A DNA stretch of 64,000 nt, taken from assembly GCF_023509035.1 (NCBI RefSeq), contig NZ_CP075583.1, forward strand, positions 2,914,001 to 2,978,000, read 5' to 3'. The translations under genes and the position numbers were made by a program. How positions within the stretch are numbered: position 1 is the first letter of the stretch; every line of letters begins with the position of its first letter. The notes under the pieces were generated by a model. That model was not told where the DNA came from. It saw only the letters and a program-made list of their open reading frames with translations, and did no database searches. Positions 16,021 to 25,525 of this stretch are shown piece by piece. This DNA comes from Janthinobacterium lividum. GTDB lineage: Bacteria; Pseudomonadota; Gammaproteobacteria; Burkholderiales; Burkholderiaceae_D.

Positions 16021-16771
16021 TGGTTGGCAGTGGGGCAGGCGTGATGGGTGGCGTGACGGGCGCGGCGGCGGGGGCTGCTGCAGGATCGCTTGCCGGCACT
16101 GCCGTCGCTGCGGGAGCGGGCTGCAGGGCGGGCGTGGTGGCGGCAGGCGCTGCCGGCGTGGCGGGCGCCATGAGTGCCGGCGGCTTGCTCGTGTTGGAAT
16201 TGATCGCAGGCACTTTGCTCAGCGGTTTTTTCGGCACGAGTTCCGTCGCCAGCTTTTTCTTTTGATCTTCCGGCAATTGCTGATATTGCTCCCATTGCGC
16301 GGTTTTTTGACCTGGATCAATCTTCTTCGTGCGCGCATAGTTTTCGCGCACAAGGCTGCGCTGTTCCGGCGTCAGCTTGATCCATACACGCATGCGTTCA
16401 TGTACGCGGGTTTGCTCGTCCGGCGACATGGAGGCAAAGCGGCTGGCGATATCGAGCCATTTTTGCTTGCGCAAGGCTTCCAGCTTGTTCCATTCGCCCG
16501 CCAGCGGCTGCAGGGCTACCTGTTGCGCGCGCGACAGCTTGTTCCAGGGCGGGTTGTCGCTGGCCTTGGGCGGCGTTCCTCCTTTGCCAGCCGTGCGGGG
16601 CGAACCGGGCTTGGCGGCTGGCGCCGGCACCACCACGGGCGTTGCCGCCACGGGAGGCGCGGCGGGCGCGGGATGTTGCTGCGTGCCTACCCAGGCAGCG
16701 CCGGCCAGGGCGCAGGCGCCCAGGCCGATGCCGCCAGCCAGCCAGCCTTTGCGTACGCTCATGCGTGCCAT
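16010..16771 (-). CDS. DUF3106 domain exported protein
   Basis: A protein of 253 residues. A signal or anchor segment lies at about 8-28, then a proline/alanine-rich linker. A central helical domain holds tandem W-x-x-L-S/T-x-x-Q-x-x-A-L type repeats (P-P-W-N-K-L-S-R-A-Q-Q, W-I-K-L-T-P-E-Q-R), which is the DUF3106 signature. A long P-A-T tail ends the protein. It is probably periplasmic and attached to the inner membrane. It starts two bases after the DUF3619 stop, so translation is likely coupled. Function is unknown; the DUF3106 repeats recall helical periplasmic sensor folds, but that is only a resemblance. Confidence 0.82.
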   Translation of the reverse strand: MARMSVRKGWLAGGIGLGACALAGAAWVGTQQHPAPAAPPVAATPVVVPAPAAKPGSPRTAGKGGTPPKASDNPPWNKLSRAQQVALQPLAGEWNKLEALRKQKWLDIASRFASMSPDEQTRVHERMRVWIKLTPEQRSLVRENYARTKKIDPGQKTAQWEQYQQLPEDQKKKLATELVPKKPLSKVPAINSNTSKPPALMAPATPAAPAATTPALQPAPAATAVPASDPAAAPAAAPVTPPITPAPLPTNAK

Positions 16772-16773
16772 GC

Positions 16774-17178
16774 TTATTGCTCGCGTTTCGTCAGGTAGGC
16801 GTTGAAGCCATGGTCCATATAGGCGGAGAGCGGCAATTCGTCCGACAGCACGGCGGCGTCGATTTCTGCCAGTTCGGCAATATGTTGTTCCTGCTCAAAC
16901 TGATAGATGCCCACCAGGCCGCCGACCAGCAGCAGCAGGGGGATGATCATGCTCATGCGGCCCAGCCACGACAGCGGCTCGACGAAGAGGCTGCTGGCCA
17001 TGCCGGCGAACACGTTCTGGCGCACGGTGACGGCGGCGGGCGCGTCCGCCTTCTTGCGCGACAGGGCCAGCTTGCGTGCCGCTGCCAGGCGATCGGTGGC
17101 CGATGCGGGCAGGTCGTCGAGTTTTTCGTTCAGTGCATGGCGCACTTTGTAAGCGAAATTGAGATCGTCGGTGTTCAT
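16774..17178 (-). CDS. DUF3619 single-pass membrane protein, candidate anti-sigma factor
   Basis: A protein of 134 residues: a cytoplasmic helical N-terminal part (1-70, with A-Y-K-V-R-H-A-L-N-E-K-L-D-D-L), one membrane segment at about 75-92, and a short outer part ending D-H-G-F-N-A-Y-L-T-K-R-E-Q. Its ATG overlaps the sigma-factor stop (ATGA, 17175-17178). A sigma factor overlapping a single-pass protein with a cytoplasmic N-terminus is the usual sigma/anti-sigma layout. I see no zinc-binding H-x3-C-x2-C motif, so a classical ZAS domain is absent. The anti-sigma role is inference. Confidence 0.8.
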   Translation of the reverse strand: MNTDDLNFAYKVRHALNEKLDDLPASATDRLAAARKLALSRKKADAPAAVTVRQNVFAGMASSLFVEPLSWLGRMSMIIPLLLLVGGLVGIYQFEQEQHIAELAEIDAAVLSDELPLSAYMDHGFNAYLTKREQ

Positions 17179-17744
17179 AATTTTATTCCCTTGGCTTTCA
17201 GCGATTCGGCGAGCGTGTGGGTAGCTCTAGAGCAATGTGTTTTCACGCTACCTTCGGAGCAACCCATCGCTTCCGCTGTTTCAGCCACATCCATGTCCTG
17301 CCAATAACGCATGAGGAAGGCTTCGCGTTGACGTGCGGGCAGTTTTTGTACCTCAGCATCAATCAAATCAAGCATCTGCGCGCGTTCGACCTGGTCGGCC
17401 GACGATTCGGCGGCGCTGGTGCCCTGTTCCGATTCATAAGTGTCAAGTATATCAAAATCCTCATGCTCGTCGCCCGAGGGCTTCATGCCGGAGAAGAGGC
17501 TGACCCAGGTATTGCGCACCTTTTCGCGGCGGAAATAGTCGAGTATGGTGTTTTGCAAGATGCGTTGGAACAACATCGGCAGTTCGGCGGCCGGCTTGTC
17601 ACCGTATTTTTCGGCCAGTTTGATCATGGCGTCCTGCACGATGTCGAGTGCCGATTCTTCCTTGCGGACCGCGTACGCGGCCTGCTTGAAAGCGCGCCGC
17701 TCGACATTTTCTAGGAAGTCGGATAATTCTTTGTCTGTTGCCAT
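17175..17744 (-). CDS. ECF-type RNA polymerase sigma factor
   Basis: A protein of 189 residues. Region 2 (A-L-D-I-V-Q-D-A-M-I-K-L-A-E-K-Y and Q-N-T-I-L-D-Y-F-R-R-E-K-V-R) binds core polymerase and the -10; region 4 (L-P-A-R-Q-R-E-A-F-L-M-R-Y-W and the HTH M-G-C-S-E-G-S-V-K-T-H) reads the -35. An acidic linker with D-E-H-E-D-F-D joins them. First gene of a four-gene operon with DUF3619, DUF3106 and RDD proteins, three of whose junctions overlap or touch. It is likely released by a membrane signal. The regulon is unknown, and no matching autoregulatory promoter was recognised upstream. Confidence 0.9.
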   Translation of the reverse strand: MATDKELSDFLENVERRAFKQAAYAVRKEESALDIVQDAMIKLAEKYGDKPAAELPMLFQRILQNTILDYFRREKVRNTWVSLFSGMKPSGDEHEDFDILDTYESEQGTSAAESSADQVERAQMLDLIDAEVQKLPARQREAFLMRYWQDMDVAETAEAMGCSEGSVKTHCSRATHTLAESLKAKGIKL

Positions 17745-18238
17745 GCGGTATGGGGGATATTAGCGGCTGCGGGTGCGGTGGGCGAATTGGGGCGGGTATG
17801 CTTTTTGCAACCCGTGCATGCTAGCAAAAAATGTGCGTTTCCGCAGGGTTTTTGCACCGCGTGTGAGCAAAATGGCCTTTCGGCTGACATTTTCCTTGAC
17901 CATAATGGTGCGACGCGATAACGTATGGGACGCTTTGAACACCCCAAAGCCCTATGGTCAGGTCGCGACCGGCACACAAGGCCATCCGCGGCAAGACGCG
18001 CTTTCATTTGTAGGCAGTTTGTTCTAACCCGCGCCACAAGCGCGAGCGGTTCGTACAGGCGCCACAGAAACTCTGGCCAAACGAGTTGCGTTAAGCGTTG
18101 TTTTGTAAGGTATCTATGGGTGCCCAAAGAAATTGCGTGACCGCATGAAAAGGGAAGCAGGAGCACTGTCGCGCACAGCGAACTTCGTCAGGAAAGAACA
18201 TCCGATCAATCTCCAATGGACCTTGAAAGGAATGTTTC
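17745..18238. other. 494-base intergenic region upstream of ilvI
   Basis: Separates the divergent sigma-factor and ilvI genes. A weak promoter for ilvI may be TTGACC (17896-17901) with TAACGT (17919-17924), 17 bases apart, which would leave a leader of about 300 bases. TTTTTGC/GCAAAAA words recur at 17803-17880. The sequence just before ilvI has AAAGGAATG as ribosome site. I found no convincing leader peptide rich in Ile/Val/Leu codons and no clear attenuator. No coding potential beyond short frames is seen. Confidence 0.4.
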
Positions 18239-19969
18239 ATGAATACCGAAGCAGCAGCAGGACCAATTACCGGCGCAGAAATTGTCGTGCGCTGTCTGGC
18301 TGAAGAGGGCGTCGAGCACGTCTTTGGATATCCGGGCGGAGCCGTACTCTATATCTACGACGCCATCTTCCAGCAAAACAAATTCCAGCATATCCTGGTA
18401 CGCCACGAGCAGGCCGCGATCCACGCCGCCGATGCCTATTCGCGCAGCTCGAACAAAGTCGGTGTCGCCATTGTCACGTCCGGTCCGGGCGTCACGAATG
18501 CCGTCACGGGCTTGTCGACCGCGTACATGGACTCGATTCCCATGGTTGTGATCTCCGGCCAGGTGCCGAGCCACGCCATCGGCCAGGATGCGTTCCAGGA
18601 ATGCGACACGGTCGGCATCACGCGCCCCGTGGTCAAACACAACTTCCTCGTCAAGGACGTCAAGGACCTGGCAGCGACGATCAAGAAAGCTTTCTTCATC
18701 GCCCGTACCGGCCGTCCGGGACCCGTGCTGGTCGATATCCCCAAGGATATCAGCATGCACAAATGCCATTTCGACTATCCGAAGGAAGTCGACATGCGTT
18801 CCTACCGCCCTGTCGACAAGGGTCACTCGGGCCAGATCCGCAAGGCCGTGCAGCTGCTGCTGCAAGCGGAGCGCCCGATGATCTACGCGGGTGGCGGCGT
18901 GATCCTGGCGAATGCGGCCCCCGAGCTGAACAAGCTGGTCGACCGCCTGGGTTTCCCATGCACCAACACCTTGATGGGCCTGGGCGGCTACCGCGCCTCG
19001 AGCGAGCAGTATGTCGGCATGCCCGGCATGCACGGTACCTATGAAGCGAATATGGCGATGCAGAATTGCGACGTCCTGATCGCCATCGGCGCCCGTTTCG
19101 ATGACCGCGTGATCGGCAACCCGAAACATTTCGCCTCGCATCCGCGCAAGATCATCCACGTGGACATCGATCCATCGTCGATTTCCAAGCGCGTGAAGGT
19201 CGACATTCCCATCGTTGGCAACGTCAAGGATGTGCTGATCGAGTTCCTCGCGCAACTGGACGCGGCCGAAGCCAAGCCGAACGTCAATGCATTGAGTAAC
19301 TGGTGGAAGCAGATCGCCGAATGGCGTGGCCGCGAATGCCTGAAATATCCGACCTCTGATCTGGTCATCAAGCCGCAATCGGTGGTGGAAAAGGTCTTCC
19401 AGATCACCAAGGGCGACGCCTTCATTACGTCCGACGTGGGCCAGCACCAGATGTGGGCCGCACAATATTATGGCTTCGACAAGCCGCGCCGCTGGATCAA
19501 TTCTGGCGGCCTGGGCACCATGGGTGTCGGCTTGCCTTACGCCATGGGCGTGCAGATGGCCAATCCGGACGCCACCGTTGCCTGCATCACGGGCGAAGGT
19601 TCGATCCAGATGTGCATTCAGGAACTCGCCACGTGCAAGCAGTATCACCTGACGCCGAAGATCATCATGCTCAACAACCGTTTCCTCGGCATGGTGCGCC
19701 AGTGGCAGGAAATCGATTACGGTTCGCGCTATTCCGAGTCGTACATGGATTCGCTGCCCGACTTCGAGAAGCTGGCGGAAGCGTATGGCCACGTGGGCAT
19801 GAAAATTGAAAAACCGGGCGACGTCGACGGCGCCCTGAAAGAGGCGTTTGGCATGAAAGACAGGCTGGTATTCATGAACTTCATTACCGACCAGTCCGAA
19901 AACGTGTGGCCAATGGTGAAAGCCGGCAAAGGCCTGTCCGAAATGATGCTCGGCTCGGAGGACCTCTAA
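18239..19969 (+). CDS. ilvI: acetolactate synthase, large (catalytic) subunit
   Basis: A ThDP-dependent enzyme of 576 residues (also called ilvB). Blocks seen include the N-terminal G-A-E-I-V-V-R-C-L with the catalytic Glu in R-H-E-Q-A-A, F-G-Y-P-G-G-A-V-L, the FAD-binding middle, and the C-terminal ThDP motif with G-E-G-S-I-Q-M-C-I-Q-E ending in N-N-R. It joins two pyruvates to acetolactate (valine and leucine) or pyruvate with 2-oxobutyrate (isoleucine). AAAGG upstream of ATG 18239 fixes the start. First gene of ilvI-ilvH-ilvC; ilvH begins three bases after the stop. Confidence 0.96.
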   Translation: MNTEAAAGPITGAEIVVRCLAEEGVEHVFGYPGGAVLYIYDAIFQQNKFQHILVRHEQAAIHAADAYSRSSNKVGVAIVTSGPGVTNAVTGLSTAYMDSIPMVVISGQVPSHAIGQDAFQECDTVGITRPVVKHNFLVKDVKDLAATIKKAFFIARTGRPGPVLVDIPKDISMHKCHFDYPKEVDMRSYRPVDKGHSGQIRKAVQLLLQAERPMIYAGGGVILANAAPELNKLVDRLGFPCTNTLMGLGGYRASSEQYVGMPGMHGTYEANMAMQNCDVLIAIGARFDDRVIGNPKHFASHPRKIIHVDIDPSSISKRVKVDIPIVGNVKDVLIEFLAQLDAAEAKPNVNALSNWWKQIAEWRGRECLKYPTSDLVIKPQSVVEKVFQITKGDAFITSDVGQHQMWAAQYYGFDKPRRWINSGGLGTMGVGLPYAMGVQMANPDATVACITGEGSIQMCIQELATCKQYHLTPKIIMLNNRFLGMVRQWQEIDYGSRYSESYMDSLPDFEKLAEAYGHVGMKIEKPGDVDGALKEAFGMKDRLVFMNFITDQSENVWPMVKAGKGLSEMMLGSEDL

Positions 19970-19971
19970 TC

Positions 19972-20463
19972 ATGCGCCATATAATTTCTGTCTTGCTGGA
20001 AAACGAAGCGGGCGCCCTGTCGCGCGTGGTGGGCCTGTTCTCGGCACGCGGCTACAACATCGAAACATTGACGGTCGCGCCGACGGAAGACTCGACCTTG
20101 TCGCGCATGACCATCGTCACCAGCGGCTCGGACGACATCATTGAGCAGATCACCAAGCACTTGAACCGCCTCATCGAAGTGGTGAAAGTGGTGGACCTGA
20201 CCGAAGGCCAGCATATCGAACGCGAGTTGATGCTGATCAAGGTTCGTGCCGTGGGCAAGGAGCGCGAGGAAATGAAGCGCACCGCCGATATCTTCCGTGG
20301 CCGCATCATCGATGTCACCGAAAAGACGTACACGATCGAACTGACCGGCAACAAGGTCAAGCTCGACGCGTTCATCGATTCGATCGACCGCGCCGCCATC
20401 CTGGAAACCGTCCGCACCGGTGGTTCCGGTATCGGCCGCGGCGAACGCATCCTCAAAGTATAA
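19972..20463 (+). CDS. ilvH: acetolactate synthase, small (regulatory) subunit
   Basis: A protein of 163 residues. An N-terminal ACT domain (M-R-H-I-I-S-V-L-L-E-N-E-A-G-A-L-S-R-V-V-G-L) binds valine for feedback inhibition, and a C-terminal ferredoxin-like domain follows. It activates the large subunit and makes it valine-sensitive. The start ATG at 19972 is two bases after the ilvI stop, which indicates coupled translation and equal amounts of the subunits. Length and sequence are standard for ilvH (also called ilvN). Confidence 0.96.
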   Translation: MRHIISVLLENEAGALSRVVGLFSARGYNIETLTVAPTEDSTLSRMTIVTSGSDDIIEQITKHLNRLIEVVKVVDLTEGQHIERELMLIKVRAVGKEREEMKRTADIFRGRIIDVTEKTYTIELTGNKVKLDAFIDSIDRAAILETVRTGGSGIGRGERILKV

Positions 20464-21555
<1,092 letters not shown>

Positions 21556-21576
21556 GCATTTGTAGTTCTTCACAAG

Positions 21577-21601
21577 AAGCCGGCGCAAGCCGGCTTTTTT
21601 T
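21577..21601 (+). terminator. Rho-independent terminator after ilvC
   Basis: AAGCCGG (21577-21583) pairs perfectly with CCGGCTT (21590-21596) around a six-base loop, followed by a run of T to 21601. It closes the ilvIHC operon. Confidence 0.9.
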
Positions 21602-21690
21602 CGTCTGAGCTGATCACAGCGGGAATATGCGTATATTTAAATATTCCTTTTTGTTATTATTGCCTCCCAGAATTTTTTAGGATCAGTATC

Positions 21691-22065
21691 GTGAATGCCG
21701 TCAATGTCTTGCGTCCTCGTCCCATGTCCCTCGGCATTATTACCTTCCTCATGTTGTGGAGTTCCGTGGTTGTCGCGCTTGAGTTGCTGGCGCAGGATGC
21801 GTTGCCGACATCGCTGCGTTACACCATGTTTTGCGGCGGCATCATTAACGTGGTGGCAGCGGTCGCCATGCTCAAGAGACTCAAGTGGGGCCGGCTGCTG
21901 TATGTGAGCTGGAGTGTGGCCGCTGGCGTCATTGGTTTGGCCTTCGCGCCGGACAAAACGGCGCTGCTGCCTGGTTTGGCGGCGTTTGCCATTTTTTCAT
22001 TCTTTCTTTTTCGTCCCAGCATCAATACATATTTCCGCGACTTGAATGCGGCGAACGATGCCTGA
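21691..22065 (+). CDS. small four-helix membrane protein, unknown function
   Basis: A protein of 124 residues with about four hydrophobic segments (roughly 13-33, 43-60, 67-85 and 90-108), a basic N-terminus and a charged, soluble C-terminus. It starts at GTG 21691 with AGGA at 21679-21682. The T-A-R pattern of charged residues favours both termini inside the cell. I do not recognise a family. It is a single-gene unit between the ilvC terminator and its own hairpin terminator at 22100. Confidence 0.65.
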   Translation: MNAVNVLRPRPMSLGIITFLMLWSSVVVALELLAQDALPTSLRYTMFCGGIINVVAAVAMLKRLKWGRLLYVSWSVAAGVIGLAFAPDKTALLPGLAAFAIFSFFLFRPSINTYFRDLNAANDA

Positions 22066-22099
22066 GCGTCGCCTTCGCCGATGAATGGGCTGGACTGCA

Positions 22100-22131
22100 A
22101 GCCAAGTCTCCACAAGGAGCCTGGCTTTTTT
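22100..22131 (+). terminator. hairpin terminator after the small membrane protein gene
   Basis: AGCCA (22100-22104) pairs with TGGCT (22122-22126) and, inside, CTCC (22108-22111) with GGAG (22116-22119) around ACAA, followed by six T. Unpaired bases between the two stems make it weaker than the ilvC terminator. Confidence 0.65.
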
Positions 22132-22298
22132 CTTGCGCGCACGTTTTTCGCACGCCTCCTATATAATCCCGCCCTTCCTTTGCAGTTTCCTATGGACTGC
22201 ATCTGTTTCGGTTTCTGCCGACCGCAACGCGCATTACCGCTATTTTAATCGCACGCCAGGCTCGTTGAAACGTCGCCTGCGCAACCCGAGGTACCCAC

Positions 22299-23537
22299 AT
22301 GACTGACCGTTTGACCGTCGCAGTGCCTGTTTCAGGCCCTGCCGGCACTTCCATTTCCCAACGCTTTCCGCTGGCCGCCTTGCTGGCGCTGGCGATGACC
22401 AGCTTTATCGCCATCCTGGCCGAAACCTTGCCCGCCGGCCTGTTGCCGCAGATTTCACAGGGCCTCGGTATTTCGGAAGTCATGACGGGCCAGCTCGTCA
22501 CGGTGTTTGCGATCGGCTCCATCCTGACCGCCATTCCCTTGACCGCCATGACCAGCGGCTGGCGTCGCCGCAAGGTGCTGCTGCTGGCCGTCGGTGGCTT
22601 CCTGCTCTTCAATACCATGACGGCGCTGGCGCCCAATTACATGGTGGCGCTGGCCTCGCGTTTCCTGGCCGGCATGGCCGCCGGGCTGGCCTGGGGCTTG
22701 ATGGCCGGCTATGCGCGCCGCATGGTGTCCGTCGAACAGCAGGGCAGGGCGATGGCCATAGCCATGATCGGCACGCCGCTGGCCCTGTCGCTGGGCGTGC
22801 CGCTGGGTACGTTGATGGGCGGCGTGCTGGGCTGGCGCAGTATCTTCGGCATCATGTCCGGCCTGACCGTGGTGCTGGTCGCCTGGATACTGGCTGCCGT
22901 GCCCGACTATCCAGGGCAAAAGAATGGCGAACGCCTGTCGATACGCCAGGTGTTCGTGACGCCGGGCGTGCGGCCGATTCTGTTTGTCATCGTCGCCTGG
23001 ATGCTGGCGCATAACATTTTATATACGTATATCGCACCGTTCCTGGCGCCGTCCGGCTTGCGCCCCCGCATCGACTTGGTGCTGCTCGTGTATGGCGTGG
23101 GCTCCCTGGCTGGCATCTGGCTGGTCAGCCGGCTGATAGACCGCTGGCTACGCCCGCTCGTGCTGGGCTGTATCGCCGCCCTTGCCCTCGTGGTGGTGGC
23201 GCTGGGGCTGGCGATGGATTCGCCCGCCGTCATCTATATCAGCATGGCCATCTGGGGCATCACCTTCGGCGGCGCCGGCACCTTGCTGCAGACGGCGTCG
23301 GCGGACGCGGCCGGCGATGGCATGGATGTGGCGCAAGCGATGGTGGCGACCATCTGGAACGTGGCCATCGCGGGCGGCGGCCTGGCCGGCGGTTTGCTGC
23401 TCGACGGCTATGGCGCGGCATCGTTCCCGTGGGCCATGCTGGCCTTGCTGCTGGTGGCATTGACTATCGCCTGGCGCGCGCACCGCCACAGTTTCAAGCC
23501 GGGCCGGCGCAGCGGCGGCGCGGTGGTGGGGCACTAA
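22299..23537 (+). CDS. MFS transporter, DHA1-type exporter
   Basis: A protein of 412 residues with about twelve membrane segments. The motif-A-like loop between segments 2 and 3 reads T-S-G-W-R-R-R-K-V-L-L, and M-A-A-G-L-A-W-G-L-M-A-G-Y-A-R-R lies in the segment 4-5 region. The drug:H+ antiporter (AraJ/YdhP-like) group is the best fit; these export small molecules using the proton gradient. The substrate is unknown. A TATAAT at 22162-22167 has no -35 at a suitable distance, so the promoter is uncertain. The C-terminal tail is basic. It stands alone, with no regulator next to it. Confidence 0.82.
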   Translation: MTDRLTVAVPVSGPAGTSISQRFPLAALLALAMTSFIAILAETLPAGLLPQISQGLGISEVMTGQLVTVFAIGSILTAIPLTAMTSGWRRRKVLLLAVGGFLLFNTMTALAPNYMVALASRFLAGMAAGLAWGLMAGYARRMVSVEQQGRAMAIAMIGTPLALSLGVPLGTLMGGVLGWRSIFGIMSGLTVVLVAWILAAVPDYPGQKNGERLSIRQVFVTPGVRPILFVIVAWMLAHNILYTYIAPFLAPSGLRPRIDLVLLVYGVGSLAGIWLVSRLIDRWLRPLVLGCIAALALVVVALGLAMDSPAVIYISMAIWGITFGGAGTLLQTASADAAGDGMDVAQAMVATIWNVAIAGGGLAGGLLLDGYGAASFPWAMLALLLVALTIAWRAHRHSFKPGRRSGGAVVGH

Positions 23538-23742
23538 GAACGATGTTATTTTGAATGCCGGCGTATTGAAATGTGAGCAGATGTGACTGGTCAGCACATT
23601 TTGTGACGATTTGTTAATTTGCGCCACGGGAATGAATGAGGCGTTAGAATCTACACAGTTTGACAAGTTTCTCAGACGAAAGGGGTGGCAAAAGCACCCC
23701 CTTCGCGGGCTGTCAGCCATATTAACTACCTAGGAGTACCCC

Positions 23743-24510
23743 ATGACCGTGATGAAATCCGTCCTTGTTGCCGCCGCAGCCACCGTTGCCCTGAGCGCGC
23801 AAGCCCACGCACAAGCTCAAACCCTGCCAACCAACGGCACCCTGGTGGTCGTACCCGCATTTGGCGAAGTCAAGCATGTCAATGACCAGGTGGTCGCTAC
23901 CCTGGCTGTCGAAGAACAGGACAAGGACAAGGCTGCCGCCGCGTCGAGAGTCAACCAGAAGATGAACAAGGGCATCGCCATCGTCAAGCAGGCCGATCCG
24001 TCGGCGGCACTGAAATCGTACGGTTACTACACCTATCCCGTGTACCCGGAAGAGCGTCCACTGCCGGCTGGCGCCGTCGCCAAGCCGCGTTTGCCAACGG
24101 CCTGGCGCGTGGGTCAGTACCTGGAAGTGACGACGGCCAATCTGGCGTCCCTGCCAAAAACCGTGTCGGCGGCGCAAGGCGTGCTGACCCTGAATGGCTT
24201 GAATTTCGGCTTGAAGCCGGAAACCATCCGCCTGCTGGACGACCAGCGCATCGCCGCCACGTATAAAAACCTGAACGAGCGCGTGGCCGCCATCGCCAAG
24301 GCCATGGGCCGCAATGTCTCCGACGCCGTACTCGATACGGTGGACTTCGAAGGTTCGGGCAACTACGCCACCGAAAGCCGTCCTGCCGCCGCACCGATGA
24401 TGATGCGTAGCGCCAAGATGGCCGAAGACAGCACCGTCGCCGAACCGAGCTTCGAGCCGGGCGAAACGACGCTCGACATGCGTGTCGTCGGCAAGGTCAA
24501 GTTCAAGTAA
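23743..24510 (+). CDS. SIMPL (DUF541) domain exported protein, copy 1
   Basis: A protein of 255 residues with a signal peptide ending near A-H-A-Q-A (about residue 24). The mature part is a SIMPL/DUF541 domain: repeated beta-alpha blocks with L-A-V-E-E-Q-D-K-D-K-A-A-A-A-S-R-V-N and Y-G-Y-Y-T-Y-P-V-Y. It is therefore periplasmic. SIMPL proteins are widespread with no settled activity (links to outer-membrane integrity and signalling have been suggested). It has a methionine-rich stretch A-P-M-M-M-R-S. The neighbouring gene is a close paralogue, separated by a hairpin terminator. TAGGAG at 23731-23736 precedes the ATG. Confidence 0.85.
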   Translation: MTVMKSVLVAAAATVALSAQAHAQAQTLPTNGTLVVVPAFGEVKHVNDQVVATLAVEEQDKDKAAAASRVNQKMNKGIAIVKQADPSAALKSYGYYTYPVYPEERPLPAGAVAKPRLPTAWRVGQYLEVTTANLASLPKTVSAAQGVLTLNGLNFGLKPETIRLLDDQRIAATYKNLNERVAAIAKAMGRNVSDAVLDTVDFEGSGNYATESRPAAAPMMMRSAKMAEDSTVAEPSFEPGETTLDMRVVGKVKFK

Positions 24511-24556
24511 GATTGTCAAAGCGAAAAGATTTTCGCGTTAGCATGTTTTAAGAAAT

Positions 24557-24586
24557 CATGGGGCTGTTGGCCCCATGGTCGTTTTT
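24557..24586 (+). terminator. hairpin terminator between the two SIMPL genes
   Basis: CATGGGG (24557-24563) pairs perfectly with CCCCATG (24571-24577) around a seven-base loop; a short T run follows at 24582-24586 after four other bases. It suggests that the second copy is at least partly transcribed on its own. Confidence 0.6.
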
Positions 24587-24612
24587 GCCCCATTATTTTC
24601 CAGGAGAACACC

Positions 24613-25368
24613 ATGACCGTCATGAAAGCTATGCTGGCTGCCGCCGCCGCTACCGTTGCCCTGTCCGCCCAAGCGCAAAGCCTGCCCACCTCCGGCACCC
24701 TCGTGGTGGTGCCCGCCAACGGCGAAGTGGTGCATGCGAACGACCAGGTGACCGTCACCCTGGCCATCGAAGAGCAGGACAAGGACAAGGCCGCTGCCGC
24801 CTCGCGCGTCAACCAGAAGATGAACCAGGGCGCGGCCATCGTCAAGAAAGCCGATCCGCAAGCCGTGCTGAAGACCCAGGGTTATTACACGTATGCCGTG
24901 TACCCGGAAACGGCGCCCCTGCCGCCGGGCGTCGCCGCCAAGCCAAGAGTGCCGACCGGCTGGAGAGTGGGCCAGTATCTGCAGGTGACGACGACGAATC
25001 TGGACGCCTTGCCGAAAACCGTTTCCGCAGCGCAAGGCGTGCTGACCCTGAACCGCCTGAACTTCGGCCTGGCGCCCGCCACGGTCCGCAAGCTCGATGA
25101 CCAGCGCATCGCCGCCGCGTACAAGAACTTGAACGAGCGCGTGGCCGCCATCGCCGGCGCCATGGGCCGCAATGTCAATGACGCCGTCATCGATACCATC
25201 GATTTCGAGGGCTCGGGCAATTACGCGCAGCGCGTCAGCGTGGCCGGCGCGCGCAACATGAGCGCCGACTCCGTGGGCTATGGCGGCAACCAGGTGGCCG
25301 AACCGAGCTTCGAAGCAGGCGAAACGACCCTCAACATGGGCCTGGTGGCGAAGGTCAAGTTCAAATGA
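24613..25368 (+). CDS. SIMPL (DUF541) domain exported protein, copy 2
   Basis: A protein of 251 residues that lines up with the preceding gene over its full length: the same M-T-V-M-K start, the same D-K-D-K-A-A-A-A-S-R-V-N-Q-K-M-N block and the same V-K-F-K end. Signal peptide to about residue 22, then one SIMPL domain. The region before the C-terminal E-T-T-L differs: the methionine-rich stretch of copy 1 is replaced by S-V-A-G-A-R-N-M. A tandem gene duplication is clear from the sequence. The two proteins may form mixed complexes or answer to different conditions. CAGGAGA at 24600-24606 precedes the ATG. Confidence 0.85.
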   Translation: MTVMKAMLAAAAATVALSAQAQSLPTSGTLVVVPANGEVVHANDQVTVTLAIEEQDKDKAAAASRVNQKMNQGAAIVKKADPQAVLKTQGYYTYAVYPETAPLPPGVAAKPRVPTGWRVGQYLQVTTTNLDALPKTVSAAQGVLTLNRLNFGLAPATVRKLDDQRIAAAYKNLNERVAAIAGAMGRNVNDAVIDTIDFEGSGNYAQRVSVAGARNMSADSVGYGGNQVAEPSFEAGETTLNMGLVAKVKFK

Positions 25369-25525
25369 TGCTTGAATAGGCGTCAATATTGCCAGCTTGA
25401 CGCCGCCGCGCTTTTCTTTGGCGGTGGCTCCTCTATAATGGCAACATCGGCAGGCGCATGCCGCAAGACGAATGCGCCTGCCATCAGGCACCGAATCCCC
25501 CGCAGTACACAAGATATGGAACAAC

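Noticed and set aside
17745..18238. A branched-chain amino acid leader peptide or attenuator before ilvI
   Set aside because: Short frames there lack runs of Ile, Val or Leu codons, and no terminator/antiterminator pair was seen.
22162..22167. TATAAT upstream of the MFS gene
   Set aside because: No -35 at 15-19 bases; the only nearby TTGCGC is 23 bases away.
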